Part shown: one piece after another, positions 1 through 10,517 of the stretch
How positions within the stretch are numbered: position 1 is the first letter of the stretch
Layout of the letters: every line of letters begins with the position of its first letter
Assembly (NCBI GenBank): GCA_012184525.1
Contig: WOFQ01000022.1
Coordinates: 486,219-550,218 of the forward strand
Reading direction: 5' to 3'
DNA: 64,000 nucleotides
DNA from: Xenoacremonium recifei
Lineage: Eukaryota; Ascomycota; Sordariomycetes; Hypocreales; Nectriaceae
Notes under the pieces: generated by a model
The model's database searches: none
What the model saw: only the letters and a program-made list of their open reading frames with translations
What the model was told of the DNA's origin: nothing
Made by a program: the position numbers and the translations under genes

Positions 1-97
1 GGCCGACGTATTCGCTGTTGGGGCAGCGGGATGCCATTTGCTGGAGCCAAAGATTGCTCCCGTAGGCGAAGTATAGCTTGCCGGGTGGGCTTGACAT
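1..97 (-). CDS. gamma-glutamylcyclotransferase-like protein, N-terminal fragment
   Basis: The reverse strand from an ATG at 97 to the window edge encodes 32 residues with no stop. After a short leader it reads YFAYGSNLW, then a QM and RCP pattern. This is the first strand and glycine loop of the gamma-glutamylcyclotransferase (GGCT-like) fold, where the YGSN loop binds the gamma-glutamyl group. Enzymes of this fold release 5-oxoproline from gamma-glutamyl amines or peptides. The nearest in-frame codons upstream of the ATG run into a TAA before any other ATG, which supports this start. The rest of the gene lies outside the window, so substrate, length and introns are unknown. Family assignment rests on the N-terminal motif only. 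Confidence 0.7.
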   Translation of the reverse strand, partial: MSSPPGKLYFAYGSNLWLQQMASRCPNSEYVG

Positions 98-801
98 GGC
101 GTGTATGAGGTTGTGCGGGATGACCAGTTCTGAGGTTTCGGGCCGGGGCTTTGGGCTTTACTGAGCGCTGGACAGAGAGTGTTCTTTGCGTGGTTTTCTG
201 GCTTTATTTATGGTGGTTAACGACCTTGTTGTGAATGCCTGGGGCAAAGACGCGATGCTTCAAATGGAAATGTCCGAAATGCGAAAATTGAGGAGAAGAC
301 TACTTATAGTATGCAGGGCGTAAAATGGTCGATAAGGCAGATACTAGCCGGCATATTATAACTGGTCCCTGTGAAAGCCTGGGGGTGGTGGTGGAGAGTG
401 TTTAAAGGCGCAGCAATTGATGCGGTGCGGAAGCTTGGTTCAAATGCCGTTGGAGGCCTGATGTGTGGCTGCCTATTGGGATGCAGGGTTACAGATAGGT
501 GGGAGTGCTCCATCGATTACAAAAGATCCATATGTCTCGAATGTTTTAGAAGGGAAATTGGCAAGTTACCTTCATGAAGACAGACACACAAAATCTAAGT
601 GCCAGTCCTACTGTAATATATGGGAAAACTAAGAGTGTCTTTTCATAAAAGGATCTTATACCCTGCTATATAGTATTTATTCCTGGTCCTCATCCAAACC
701 TCTATGGCGTTCGTCTATATCACGAGTCTATCACCACCACCCAACGCCTCACATCAGTCCACCTGGTCCACCATTTTATATCCCACCCTCATTCTATCCC
801 T
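98..801. other. intergenic, between a divergent start and a gene end
   Basis: This stretch holds the upstream region of the truncated cyclotransferase-like gene and the 3' flank of the DUF89 gene. Short open frames around 304-577 on both strands have no recognisable domain. I see nothing else. Confidence 0.5.
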
Positions 802-2540
802 TCAACGTCCCTCTGAGAGACATACCACCGCCCACTTGCCGTGCCATGCCCATCTTCGCGCCCCCGAGTCGCCGCCGCCACCCTCCATCGCCCGCAGCTC
901 CTCGTCTTTGCCCGCCGGAAGCCCGACTACGACATCGGCCTTGCAGGTGCGCAGCGCCAGGACGTTGACGCCGGATGAAGGCCCCATCGGGCCGAGAGCC
1001 TCGGGGAAGGCGGTTGTGGGATCCCACCAGGCCTTTGCTTGTTGTTAGCATTTGTAGGGCAAAGATGATTCGTTTTAAACCACAGCTCGAGAAATGGGGG
1101 TTGGATGAAAGTAGGTGAGTACTTACGTCGCCAGTCAGCTTGCGGTAGTTGAGGTCACCCTTGAAAATGACCAACTCCGCCTGCTTCAAATCCTCATGCA
1201 GCTCCGGGTTCTCGTGCGGCAGCCGCCAATAGCTACCGCCCGCCGTCCAGTATCGATTGGGCCGCATCATCAGCTGGCCCTCAGCATGCAGCGTCGCCCA
1301 CTCCTGGAAGAGGAACTGAAGATCCTCCGCCGCCGCGTCGGACAGGGGCTCGGGTGTCTTGTCCTGGAGCTTCTCGTCGTCTGAGGGCGTCTCGTACAGA
1401 GCACGGGGGTTCGCGATAGCGTTGAGCAGGGCGCTGAAGTCGCTTGGCAGCACATCCGACACGAACCAGGGGATCGACTTGGGCCGCAGCACTACTTGTG
1501 TCGCGAGGCCCGATGTCAACAGGTAGCCTGCCAGAATGAGGTCGACGTAAAGCTCGAAGCCGGCGTTGTCCAGCACAATATCGACACGGCGCTCCTTCTT
1601 GCCCTCAGCCTGGGCCTTCTTCAGCACCTCGTACGCGCGGGGCAGGTCGTTGACCAAGATGTTCTTCTCGGCCGCCTTGCGAGCCTCAGCGCCTTGCAGC
1701 TTCTGGATGTCCTCGTAGGTGAGGTTAGTGAGCAGGGACAAGTCGGTGGCGTTGCCCCAGAGGCAGATCTCAAACATCTCGGCGAAGAGGATCTTCTCTG
1801 CCTCGGGATCGTGCGTGGAATCCTTGTTGTCGCGCAGCTGCTGGACTAGTTCGCGGTATTTGCTGGCGAGCTCGAGAACGGCTGGCCGCGAAGAGCGGAA
1901 GGTGTCCATCTTCTGGCGCGCAAAGACGTCGTAGTTCTTCCAGTGCTTGGTGAGCGAGAAGAAGGTGCTCATGCGTCTGTGATGTTCCCATATCAACCTT
2001 TTGAGTTCCTATAGGTACCATGGTGTGCTAATTTACCTATACATGTAGCACTCGGACCAGAGCCAGGGCACGTTGAACCAGTGCGGAGGATCGCCGCGCT
2101 GGGACAGCTCCTTGTTGTAGGCGGCCACCTCGTCGGGGAAGCCATCGTCGGGGATCGGGCTGGCGGCAGGTCAGTCGAGGAGTATTCTCGTGGGGTTACC
2201 GAAGGGAATCGTACGTGAGCGCCCGGTCGTGCTGGATCTCGTACTTGAGGTTCGACAGCTGCTCGATGATCTTCTTGCCCTCGGCTTGCGCTTCGGGGTC
2301 TTCAGCGCGGGACACGGCTCGGTAGACGTCGTCGATGGTTCCAGTCTGTAAGATAGCGTCATTAATACCGCTTCTTGTCGTAGAGGCAGCCTGCTCACCA
2401 GAATGACGGGCCATCGCTCGCGGACCGACGCGCTGGCAAACGACTTGGGGTCGTTGGTGAAGGACTGCGCTGTTTCAAGTCAGCAGAGCGTTTGCTCAGG
2501 GGATTCAGGCTCGCTTACGGGTCTTGGTGTCGTACTCCAT
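802..2540 (-). CDS. DUF89 / ARMT1-like damage-control phosphatase
   Basis: Six exons read on the reverse strand: 2540-2519, 2469-2399, 2345-2200, 2159-2037, 1976-1127 and 1032-802, giving 480 residues, the usual size of fungal DUF89 proteins. Visible hallmarks are the DNAGFEL metal-binding segment (about residue 256), the GDLNYRKL motif (about 393) and the C-terminal ALRTCKAD and GKWAVV segments. Family members are Mn/Co/Ni-dependent phosphatases that remove damaged or reactive phosphometabolites such as sugar phosphates. Human ARMT1 was also reported as a carboxyl methyltransferase, so I name the family rather than one substrate. The start MEYDTKT is the first ATG and is joined to exon 2 by a canonical GTAAGC donor. 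The exon 5/6 junction restores a continuous family motif across a frame change. No targeting signal is seen, so a cytosolic location is inferred. Confidence 0.93.
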
Positions 2541-3503
2541 GTTGGCTGGGCAGTGCAATGAGGGACAGTCTGTGCAAGTAATTGCCTCTGCGCGACGAGA
2601 GTCTTGAGTATTTAATGAATGAATGCCCAGCCAGCTGTTAGGTTAGCTTATGGAGGGGCAGGCTGGAGACCGCCAAAAACATCGCGGGGCAGTCGCAGAA
2701 TAATTCAGTGGGCCGCTGGAGAGCAGGTGACGTCAAGCCAGTAAAGGCCACTGATCTACAGGGCATTTCGCAGAGTTGAGACTGAAGAGGATGGATCAAC
2801 AGGGTCCTGGCGCGCGTTGTTTTAAGTCAATTCAGTGTTATTCTTACTATTTACAATAACAATATCAAGTAACTTTTCAAGGACCAAAATGCTGTGAGAG
2901 CCATGTTGAGTGCTCTCGAAACTCACTCGGTCGGGTCTACTCCGTATAGAGACACACCTGTAGATATCCTCATCCTGCAACCCAGACACAGAACCTTACA
3001 CTAGAAACATTTTCACCCAGATAAGCCCCCAAGTAGACCCAATATTCCACTGTTTTTCGAACCTCAAAGATGACCATCCCTTCCTCCGACCCTCCTCGGG
3101 TAAGCACATTGGCACAATCAGCTTGTATATCCCGCCCATGTGGGACGATCTTCACGCCCGCTTTGATGAGTCGAGAGCTGTTCTGCGGGATGACGGATGC
3201 CTTGAGGCATTAAGACATAGGCATGCGGTGGAAAACAAAGGTTCATGTGGCTTGATTTTGATAAGGAATACTGATCCTAACCAGCCTTCTGAGAATGTGT
3301 ACTTGAGATGAGTTCTTGAAACAAAAGCTTCCATTTCGCTACAAACAACAGACCATTTGCACACCAAGTTATTGTATCTCCGTTTATGTCCAATAATCTA
3401 TGAATCAACCAAGTCCCGGCCTCTAACTTCGTCTATCCGTCACTCAGTAAAGTCTGTCGTATTCAGCATAAACCCGATACCATTATACCCTCCCGGGATT
3501 GCC
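2541..3503. other. intergenic
   Basis: This is the promoter side of the DUF89 gene and the 3' side of the thioesterase gene. Small frames around 2970-3367 have no recognisable features. No RNA gene or repeat is seen. Confidence 0.5.
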
Positions 3504-4301
3504 TCATGGTGCCGGCCCATCCAATACATCCAACGCTTTCCGCACCACGGCCGTGGTCTTGAGAATATTGCTATTCTCAAACAAGTTGAAGTGATGTCCA
3601 TCAACATCCATCACCCTCTCAAACATCCCTTCCGCATACTCTTCCCATCCCAGCATCCTGCGGTCCCGAAACACATCCACCATCTCAATCTTGCCCTCCA
3701 CCCTCACTGGCACATTATCCTTCGCCCGCACCAGCACCATCCGCGGCCGAGCCTCCCAAAACGGCGGCTCCCATGTCTGAATCATCTTCCGCGCCTTTAC
3801 CATAGCCTTTTGCGCGAGTATTTGGTTCTTGTTCTTGCCCTCCTCGGATGTATCTGGGGGCGCAACCGGAACCGGCACCGTAGCCCTCACGGGAAACACG
3901 CTGTCCACCATGAGAAGCCCCTTCACACGCACGCCCTGCGGCTCATCTGCCAACAGCTTAGCGACCTCTAGACTCAACAGTCCGCCCAAGCTCCAGCCAC
4001 CAAGTAGAATATCCACCATGCCGTCGGCGCTCTTCTTACACTCCAGCTCCGGGTCTTGTAGCGCTGCGCGAATGTAGCTCAGATACAACCGCGCCATCTC
4101 GGCGATGCCACCCTCAAAGTCTTCGCCTGAGTAGAAATGGGGGTTGTGGATGCCGTACATTTGGCGGTGCAGGGGGCCGAGACAGGCGTAGGAGAATATG
4201 GTGCCGCCGCCATCGTGGATGAGAAAGACAGGTGTTCGCTGGAGGGGGGCGTCAGCACGCAGCCAGTCCTCGGGCTGGAGGAGTTCGGGGTTAGGTTGCA
4301 T
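3504..4301 (-). CDS. thioesterase-domain alpha/beta-hydrolase
   Basis: A single exon of 265 residues starts at an ATG at 4301. It has the layout of a stand-alone thioesterase domain related to those that end polyketide and non-ribosomal peptide synthases. The oxyanion region is HDGGG (about residue 29), the nucleophile elbow is GWSLGG (Ser about 104), and the catalytic His lies in DGHHF (about 237). A lid region lies between. Such proteins hydrolyse acyl-thioesters and may edit or release chains from carrier proteins. No synthase gene is within this window, so a link to a secondary-metabolite pathway is not supported by context. No signal peptide or membrane segment is apparent. Hydrolysis of another ester substrate is also possible. 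Confidence 0.82.
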   Translation of the reverse strand: MQPNPELLQPEDWLRADAPLQRTPVFLIHDGGGTIFSYACLGPLHRQMYGIHNPHFYSGEDFEGGIAEMARLYLSYIRAALQDPELECKKSADGMVDILLGGWSLGGLLSLEVAKLLADEPQGVRVKGLLMVDSVFPVRATVPVPVAPPDTSEEGKNKNQILAQKAMVKARKMIQTWEPPFWEARPRMVLVRAKDNVPVRVEGKIEMVDVFRDRRMLGWEEYAEGMFERVMDVDGHHFNLFENSNILKTTAVVRKALDVLDGPAP

Positions 4302-4786
4302 GGCCGCTGAAAAGGACTGCCTTCCGCAGATAATTGTCTTGCTCGAGGGCTATGTCAATGAGAATGAACGAGGCCAAGGTGAATTGCCGATCAGGCGAGG
4401 CTGTGAGATGTTGAAGGTGAGAGGCATTATCAGAATAAGTATCAAGTTGTGAACAGTGTGACCGGGGGTTTTGCTGGCTCCACTGGGCCTACTATCCAAC
4501 CAGTTTTTGCTCCACGGAAGTCAGCAATTGAAAGGATGACCTCATCAAAAGAATGGGCATCGGTGAGAACAAATAGATTGTGCTGGTAAGGGGAGAAAAG
4601 TCCCGAAGTCATATCCAATGACCCCACAATCCGGCGCCGATGCGGAGGAGGCGCGGTCCGGAGCGGAGGACATTCCACGGAGCAAGGGGTCCATTTCGAT
4701 CCCGTTCGCCGGGCCGATATCATACGAAGAAACTCAATGAGGCATGAAGTATTGTTACATATATTACATTGATTGTTATACAAGAC
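4302..4786. other. intergenic
   Basis: This is the upstream region of the thioesterase gene and the 3' flank of the next gene on the same strand. A GC-rich patch near 4630-4700 contains GGAG/CGGAG-type words but no clear palindrome. I see nothing else. Confidence 0.45.
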
Positions 4787-6042
4787 CTATGTCTCTTTGG
4801 TATCGATGCTCTGTTGCGGTTCCAAAAAGCCCTGCAACCGCCACAGAAGCTGGTGTAAACTTATCATGTTGCGGCTCCTATCCTGCTTCAGCACCAACAC
4901 CTCGGAATCCCTGAACATCTCCGAGCCTTGCTTCAGCCGAGCTACCTCCTCTTCTCCCAAGAGCCATTCCAAATCATGCACCGCCATCTTCGCGCCGTCC
5001 TTCGTGTCCAGATCCATCGTCGCGTACTGGCTCCCAGCGCCTTTTGACTCCGCCGGCAACCAGAGAACACACCCTCGATGGGACACCTTCTTGATCTCAT
5101 CCCAACTAGCACATCGTTGGAGAAATCTGTGGTTTGGCGCGTTGGCACGATCAAGTAGGGCGTCAACGACCTGTCGACGCAGCATCTTCAGGATGGCGTC
5201 GCCCATGCCGTCGCGCCAGACGGTGTCGTCCATCTCCGGGAGAGCAAGACTACCCGTACGCAGTTTGAGGAGGGCACCCAGGTACTTCCGCCCTGACTTA
5301 CCCTTGGCCACAATTTCAAGCGCTTCTTTACGGCCCAGGATGTATGTGGTGAAAGGAGAACGGCGATTTGCATCGTTATTGATGCCTTTGTCTGCATGTA
5401 CAGATGTATCCTCAGAAGCTGCCGGCTCCTTTAATATAAGCTTTTCTGACGTAGACGTTTCTGACGAAGATTTTTCCGCTACCAACGGATCGGGAGCATC
5501 GGATATCCTCTCGCCGCCTCGAGGCCGAGGTGCTTTCATGAAAGACAGGGGCCCTGGCGCCCACCATGCCTTCTTTTCTTCGGGGTCTGGATGTTTGACC
5601 AGCTCGAGGTCCTGGAAGAAGAATCGCGGCATAAAGACGCCCGTGTTCTGGCATTTCCGTATTGGCGTCGCCAGTGCCAGTGCTATAAATACCATCAGTC
5701 TCATGTCCCCTTCATCAGCGAGCGTCATGGCCTACCATATGGGTTGTTTGCCAGTCTCTTTCTGAACTGTCCCTGCGGCCTCCCAGGCTCCATCTTCTTC
5801 TCCCGTCGCCTTGCCTTCATCCAGTCCGGGTCCATGACCGGTGAGATGGGCAAGGCGCCCGCCGCCGTGTTCACCGTCTTCGCATCGACATCGATCTTGA
5901 GAGGGTTGCCGTCCGCATCGTAGCCCAGGCCTGACTCGGCCTGCTTGAGCAGCGCCTCCGGTGTCAGAGCCGACTTATCGTAGGAGACCCATCGTCGCGG
6001 TTGGGAGGCGAGGCGCATGCAGACCGCAGTGCATCGTTTCAT
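4787..6042 (-). CDS. conserved fungal protein, probably mitochondrial, function unknown
   Basis: Two exons, 6042-5736 and 5682-4787, join across a 53-nt GTAGGC...TAG intron and give 400 residues. Splicing rejoins NPY to ALALATPIRKC, followed by a TG, LP/MP and FFFQDLEL pattern and a WW motif. To me this looks like one conserved block split by the intron. The N-terminus (MKRCTAVCMRLASQPRRW) is basic, with few acidic residues, as expected of a mitochondrial presequence. The middle (about residues 150-190) is low complexity with Ser and Glu. An in-frame TTG lies 12 codons upstream, but the ATG at 6042 is the credible start. I do not recognise a named family with certainty. A mitochondrial translation or ribosome-associated role is only a guess from the presequence and basic character. 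Confidence 0.75.
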
Positions 6043-6439
6043 TGCCAATTCATCTTCTTGTGTCGCAAAGGAGTGCAATTGTCGATGGGACGGAAGCAGA
6101 TTTCGGAGCCGAGAAAATTAGCGGCCGGGGAGCTGCCATGGTTCCCCCGTCGTGGGCCTAGATCGGACAAGTGCCAGCTATACACCTGAAGTACGTGCCA
6201 ACACCTACGTTCTTACTCCAACCCAGACATCTACGGGTTTGAGTGGTCTCAGATAAATTATTTTCCTGAAAAGAAAGGATTGGAAGAATATTGGCGTGAA
6301 AGAGTCACGGTAGGCCTACCAAAGCTGGTGTACTCTGTATTGAAGTGGGTGACTAAGCAGCGGTGGAGCTCAGTCGCAAAGCTCCAAGCTTCAACAGCGA
6401 CAACGGCCAGCTTGAACTTCCACATCCAGGACAGACATC
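6043..6439. other. divergent promoter region
   Basis: This is about 400 bp between the divergent starts of the probable mitochondrial protein (minus) and ClpP (plus). If both products go to mitochondria, shared regulation is conceivable but no specific site is evident. Confidence 0.4.
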
Positions 6440-7412
6440 ATGCTTCTACGACCAACATACTTTCGCGCCTTGCGCGCACTGCCGCAGCGGCATGTCAGGA
6501 GCTTTGGTTTTTCCAGCTCTACGTCCAGCTCTCCAACTGCATCTCCGCCTATGAGCAACATCCCCATGCCCTATATCGAGGAATCATCAGTGGGTTTTGA
6601 GTCTTCAGCTTGTGCCAACACACCGTAGGACTGACGAGAGCAGGCTGCCGGTCGAAAAACATGTTTGCTCGCCCTGCCATCCACATTCGAATTCGTGGCC
6701 TAATTGAGTTGTACAGGGGACATCTTTTCGAAGCTGTTACAGGTACGGGGATGAGTGGGAGTTCATGTCTAATCCAAGAAGCGCTGACAAGCCCAGGAAC
6801 GCATTGTCTGCCTCAACGGCGAAATCAACGACTACATGTCTGCATCGATCGTCGCCCAGCTTCTATGGCTCGAGTCCGATACCCCCGATAAGCCGATTAC
6901 TATGTACATCAACTCTCCGGGCGGTTCGGTCACTTCAGGTGCGAGGACATGACGGGAAAGATGAAGCGCTTGCTCACGATCGGACAGGTATGGCCATCTA
7001 CGATACCATGACATACATCAAGTCGCCAGTCTCCACCATCTGTATTGGAGGTGCAGCCTCGATGGCGGCAATCCTCCTTGCTGGAGGCGAAGCAGGGAAG
7101 CGATACTCGTTGCCGCACAGCTCAATCATGATCCATCAGCCCTTGGGTGGAACGCGAGGACAGGCGTCGGAGATTCTCATCTATGCCGCACAGATCCAAC
7201 GCATACGAGAACAGTCGAATAAAATCATGCAATACCATCTCAACAAGGCCAAGGGCTTCGACAAGTTCAGCCTAGAGGAGATCAATGATTTGATGGAGCG
7301 GGACAAGTATTTGAGTCCGGAAGAGGCGCTGGAGCTGGGCGTGATTGATGAGATTCTGACGAAGCGAAGCGATCCAGAGCAGAACAAGGATGGAGAGAGC
7401 AAGTCGAGTTAG
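6440..7412 (+). CDS. clpP: mitochondrial ATP-dependent Clp protease proteolytic subunit
   Basis: Five exons: 6440-6589, 6644-6662, 6717-6742, 6797-6938 and 6988-7412. Total 762 nt, 253 residues. The serine protease triad is visible: Ser about 137 in GGAASMAA and His about 162 in MIHQP, with the Asp expected further on. The N-terminus (MLLRPTYFRALRALPQRHVRSF) is an Arg-rich mitochondrial presequence. The product forms the tetradecameric barrel that degrades unfolded proteins in the matrix with ClpX. The peptide across exons 2-4 (RKT, W-DIFSKLLQ, ERIVCLNG) matches the usual ClpP head only if the 19-nt and 26-nt micro-exons are used. The 5' splice site of the second intron (GTTTGC) is weak, so the exon 2 edges are the least certain part. 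Neighbours: divergent from a probable mitochondrial protein and followed by ILV3. Confidence 0.92.
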
Positions 7413-8150
7413 AAGCCAGGACGGACCAGTATACCAGAGGTGAAAGGCGATGGATGGTGGGATATATGAGTCGACAGGCAAGGTGCGCAGGAGCTCAAGA
7501 GACAGCCAGCGATATATGCCTCAACGCCTTCTAAAGGAGGCATTTTGTATGAATAAGAACAGCGAACGAAGACATGTATGTCTGCGTTGGTTTCTAGACA
7601 ATTGAGTCAGACCCAGATGGAGTTTACTGACCCGACTGGACGGAACTTCCATGGAGCTGGAAGCCCGGCAATCGGGGACAACCCACTGAATCCGCCGCTG
7701 CAGCCACTGTCGCTACAGTGAGCTCGTTCCTCCGCCAGCGCCTCCAGTGGCTTGAGTGGACTGCTGTCAACCAATCAGGGCGAGGCGATTGTCATGCGGG
7801 GAGCTGCTGGGCGGCGTCTTTGCGGGGAGCCCAAGCTCGCTGGCCGCTGACTGGCTGCAGGTCACAGGGAAGATCACAGGGAACGTGTGGGAAATTTTTG
7901 GGAATAAAACGCCGGCCACCGACATCGCTGAGAAATTCGCTGTCCGAGTCACCTCCTCAACCACCACGCCGGCGCACGCACTGGGCGCGAGAACATCGAG
8001 ACGAGCGACTCGCCGGATTCGTCTGCCGTCTTTTCAGGCATTAATAGCCGTTGCGAGCCTCAATTGGCCCTGGACTGAGCGCTGCCGCTGCTGGGCGTCG
8101 CATATCGTCATACCTGCTGGGATACCCTCACCGTCACTGTCACCGTCACC
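7413..8150. promoter_or_regulatory. ILV3 upstream region
   Basis: This intergenic stretch separates ClpP and ILV3, both on plus. It contains a consensus TGAGTCA at 7603-7609 and a near match, GAGTCA, at 7947-7952. It also contains CT-rich and CACCGTCA-type sequence just before the ATG at 8151. No other gene is evident. Confidence 0.5.
7603..7609. promoter_or_regulatory. candidate Gcn4/CPC1 (TGASTCA) site
   Basis: TGAGTCA is an exact match to the binding site of the bZIP general amino-acid-control factor (Gcn4 in yeast, CPC1/CpcA in filamentous fungi). It lies about 540 bp before the ILV3 start. ILV genes are classic targets of this control, so function is plausible but inferred. Confidence 0.5.
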
Positions 8151-10022
8151 ATGCTGTCCCGATCTCTGCACCTGCGGTCGCGGGCTCTTGGAGCGCTCGG
8201 CTCGGCTGCTCCCAGGAGCCATGGGTATGTCTATCGTCCCAATTGTCTTGAAACTTCCCAACGCTGACCCCTATCGTCCAGCCGCCTCCTCTCTACCACC
8301 GCCTTCCGCGCCGCCGACAGCGACCTCAACAAGGTCTCGTCCAACATCACCCAGCCCAAGTCGCAAGGTGCGTCTCAGGCTATGCTCTACGCCACCGGCC
8401 TTAGCGAGGACGACATGAACAAGGCCCAGGTCGGCATCTCGTCTGTGTGGTATGAGGGCAACCCCTGCAACATGCATCTCATGGACCTGTCCACCGTCGT
8501 CAGGGAATCCGTCGCCAAGGCCGGCCTCATCCCCTACCGATTCAACACCATTGGTGTCAGCGACGGTATCTCCATGGGTACTACCGGCATGCGATACTCC
8601 CTGCAGAGCCGAGAGATCATCGCCGACAGCATTGAGACTGTCATGAACGGCCAGTGGTATGACGGCAACGTCTCGCTGCCCGGTTGCGACAAGAACATGC
8701 CCGGTGTGGCCATCGCCATGGGCCGTGTGAACCGACCTAGCATCATGGTCTACGGCGGCACCATCAAGCCCGGCTGCACTAAGAAGGGTGAGACTACTGA
8801 CATCGTCTCGGCTTTCCAGGCCTACGGCCAGTACATCACCGGCGAGATCACCGAAGAGGAGCGCTTCGACATCATCCGCCACGCCTGTCCCGGCGCTGGA
8901 GCTTGCGGTGGCATGTACACGGCCAACACCATGGCCACGGCCATTGAGACGCTCGGTCTGACCCTGCCCGGCTCCTCATCCAGCCCGGCTGAGGACCCCA
9001 GCAAGATTGCTGAATGTGAGGCTGTCGGCCCTGCCATGCGCAACATCCTCAAGGAGGACATCCGACCCCGCGACATCATGACTCGTCAGGCCTTCGAAGA
9101 CGCCATGGTCACCGTCAGCATCCTGGGTGGCAGCACAAACGCCGTGCTACACCTTATCGCCATCGCCGACTCGGTTGGCATCAAGCTTGACATCGAGGAC
9201 TTCCAGAAGGTCTCGGACCGCATCCCCCTGCTGGCCGACCTCAAGCCTTCCGGCAAATGGGTCATGGCCGATGTGCACAAGATCGGTGGTACTCCCGCTC
9301 TGATCAAGTTCCTTCTTAAGGAGGGCCTCCTCGACGGCTCCCGCATCACCGTTACCGGCAAGACCCTGAAGGAGAACGTCGAAAACATGCCCAGCTTCCC
9401 TGAGGACCAGGTCATCATCCGCCCGCTCAGCAACCCCATCAAGCCCACTGGCCACATCCAGATCATGCGCGGCTCGCTGGCCCCTGGCGGCTGCGTCGGC
9501 AAGATCACGGGCAAGGAGGGTCTGCGCTTCGAGGGCAAGGCGCGCGTGTACAACGCCGAGAACGACTTCATTGCCAGCCTTGAGGCCGGCGAGATCAAGA
9601 AGGGCGAGAAGACCGTCGTCATCATCCGCTACGACGGTCCCCGCGGTGGACCCGGCATGCCTGAGATGTTGAAGCCCTCGTCCGCCATCATGGGCGCCGG
9701 CCTGGGCAAGGACGTCGCGCTGCTGACCGACGGCCGCTTCTCCGGCGGTTCACACGGCTTCATCATTGGCCACATCGTGCCCGAGGCCATGGTGGGCGGC
9801 CCGATCGCGCTGGTCGAGGACGGCGACAAAATTATCATCGACGCCGAGAAGCGCGCCATCGACCTCGAGGTGCCGGAGGAGGAGATGGAGCGTCGCCGCA
9901 AAGCCTGGAAGGCTCCTGCGCCGCGGTACACCAAGGGCACGCTGTCCAAGTACGCTCGACTGGTGAGCGACGCCAGCCACGGATGTGTGACTGACGGCAG
10001 TGCTGCGGCTCGATCGCTGTGA
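8151..10022 (+). CDS. ILV3: dihydroxy-acid dehydratase
   Basis: Two exons, 8151-8224 and 8282-10022 (57-nt intron), give 604 residues. The enzyme dehydrates 2,3-dihydroxy-isovalerate and 2,3-dihydroxy-3-methylvalerate to the 2-keto acids, the third step of valine and isoleucine synthesis in mitochondria. Signatures seen are the CNMHL segment near the N-terminus, the iron-sulphur cysteine motifs PGCDKNMPG and CPGAGACGGMYTANTM, and the C-terminal TDGRFSGGSHG. The first exon (MLSRSLHLRSRALGALGS) is an Arg/Leu/Ser-rich mitochondrial presequence, and the intron falls just after it. Codon use is strongly C-ending, as expected of a highly expressed gene. Upstream TGASTCA sites suggest cross-pathway amino-acid control. 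The identification is secure. Confidence 0.98.
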
Positions 10023-10517
10023 GTTTAGGGATGTAGGCGTGTTCTGCATGGGGCTTGTAACTAAACTGTCTTCTTTGTATCTGGGAATCGGAAAAGGGCC
10101 ATTATAATAGATGTTTTTTTGGGGAGTAACAACCTAAACACAGCGTCTCTGTTTGACGAGCAATCCGTGACACGGCTCTGGGCTTATGAGTCTAACTAAG
10201 GTACAGACATGGTGGTGGAAAGGGGGGATATCTAGATACGGGTGTCTCCGGAACGAGGGTGAACGTGACAAGATCCAACACCAACAAATTCGACAAAAGC
10301 CACACAGTCAGACTGAAATCCAGTGGAAAGTAGAAAAGGTCCCTGCTCCGTGCAATGCTAATTCCGACTCCGAGGGATAACGAGAGCGAGACTCCAAGAG
10401 AACCCAACCAATCTAAGCTTGTTGACACAGGATCCTCCCTCCCTTTCTCATACATTCTTTCATTCCTCCAATTTTGAACTGTTTTTACTATTTCTCTTTT
10501 CGTATTGTAAAGAGGCT
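10023..10517. other. intergenic, tail-to-tail
   Basis: This is the convergent 3' region between ILV3 (plus) and the acyltransferase gene (minus). It presumably holds both polyadenylation sites. I see no further gene. Confidence 0.5.
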
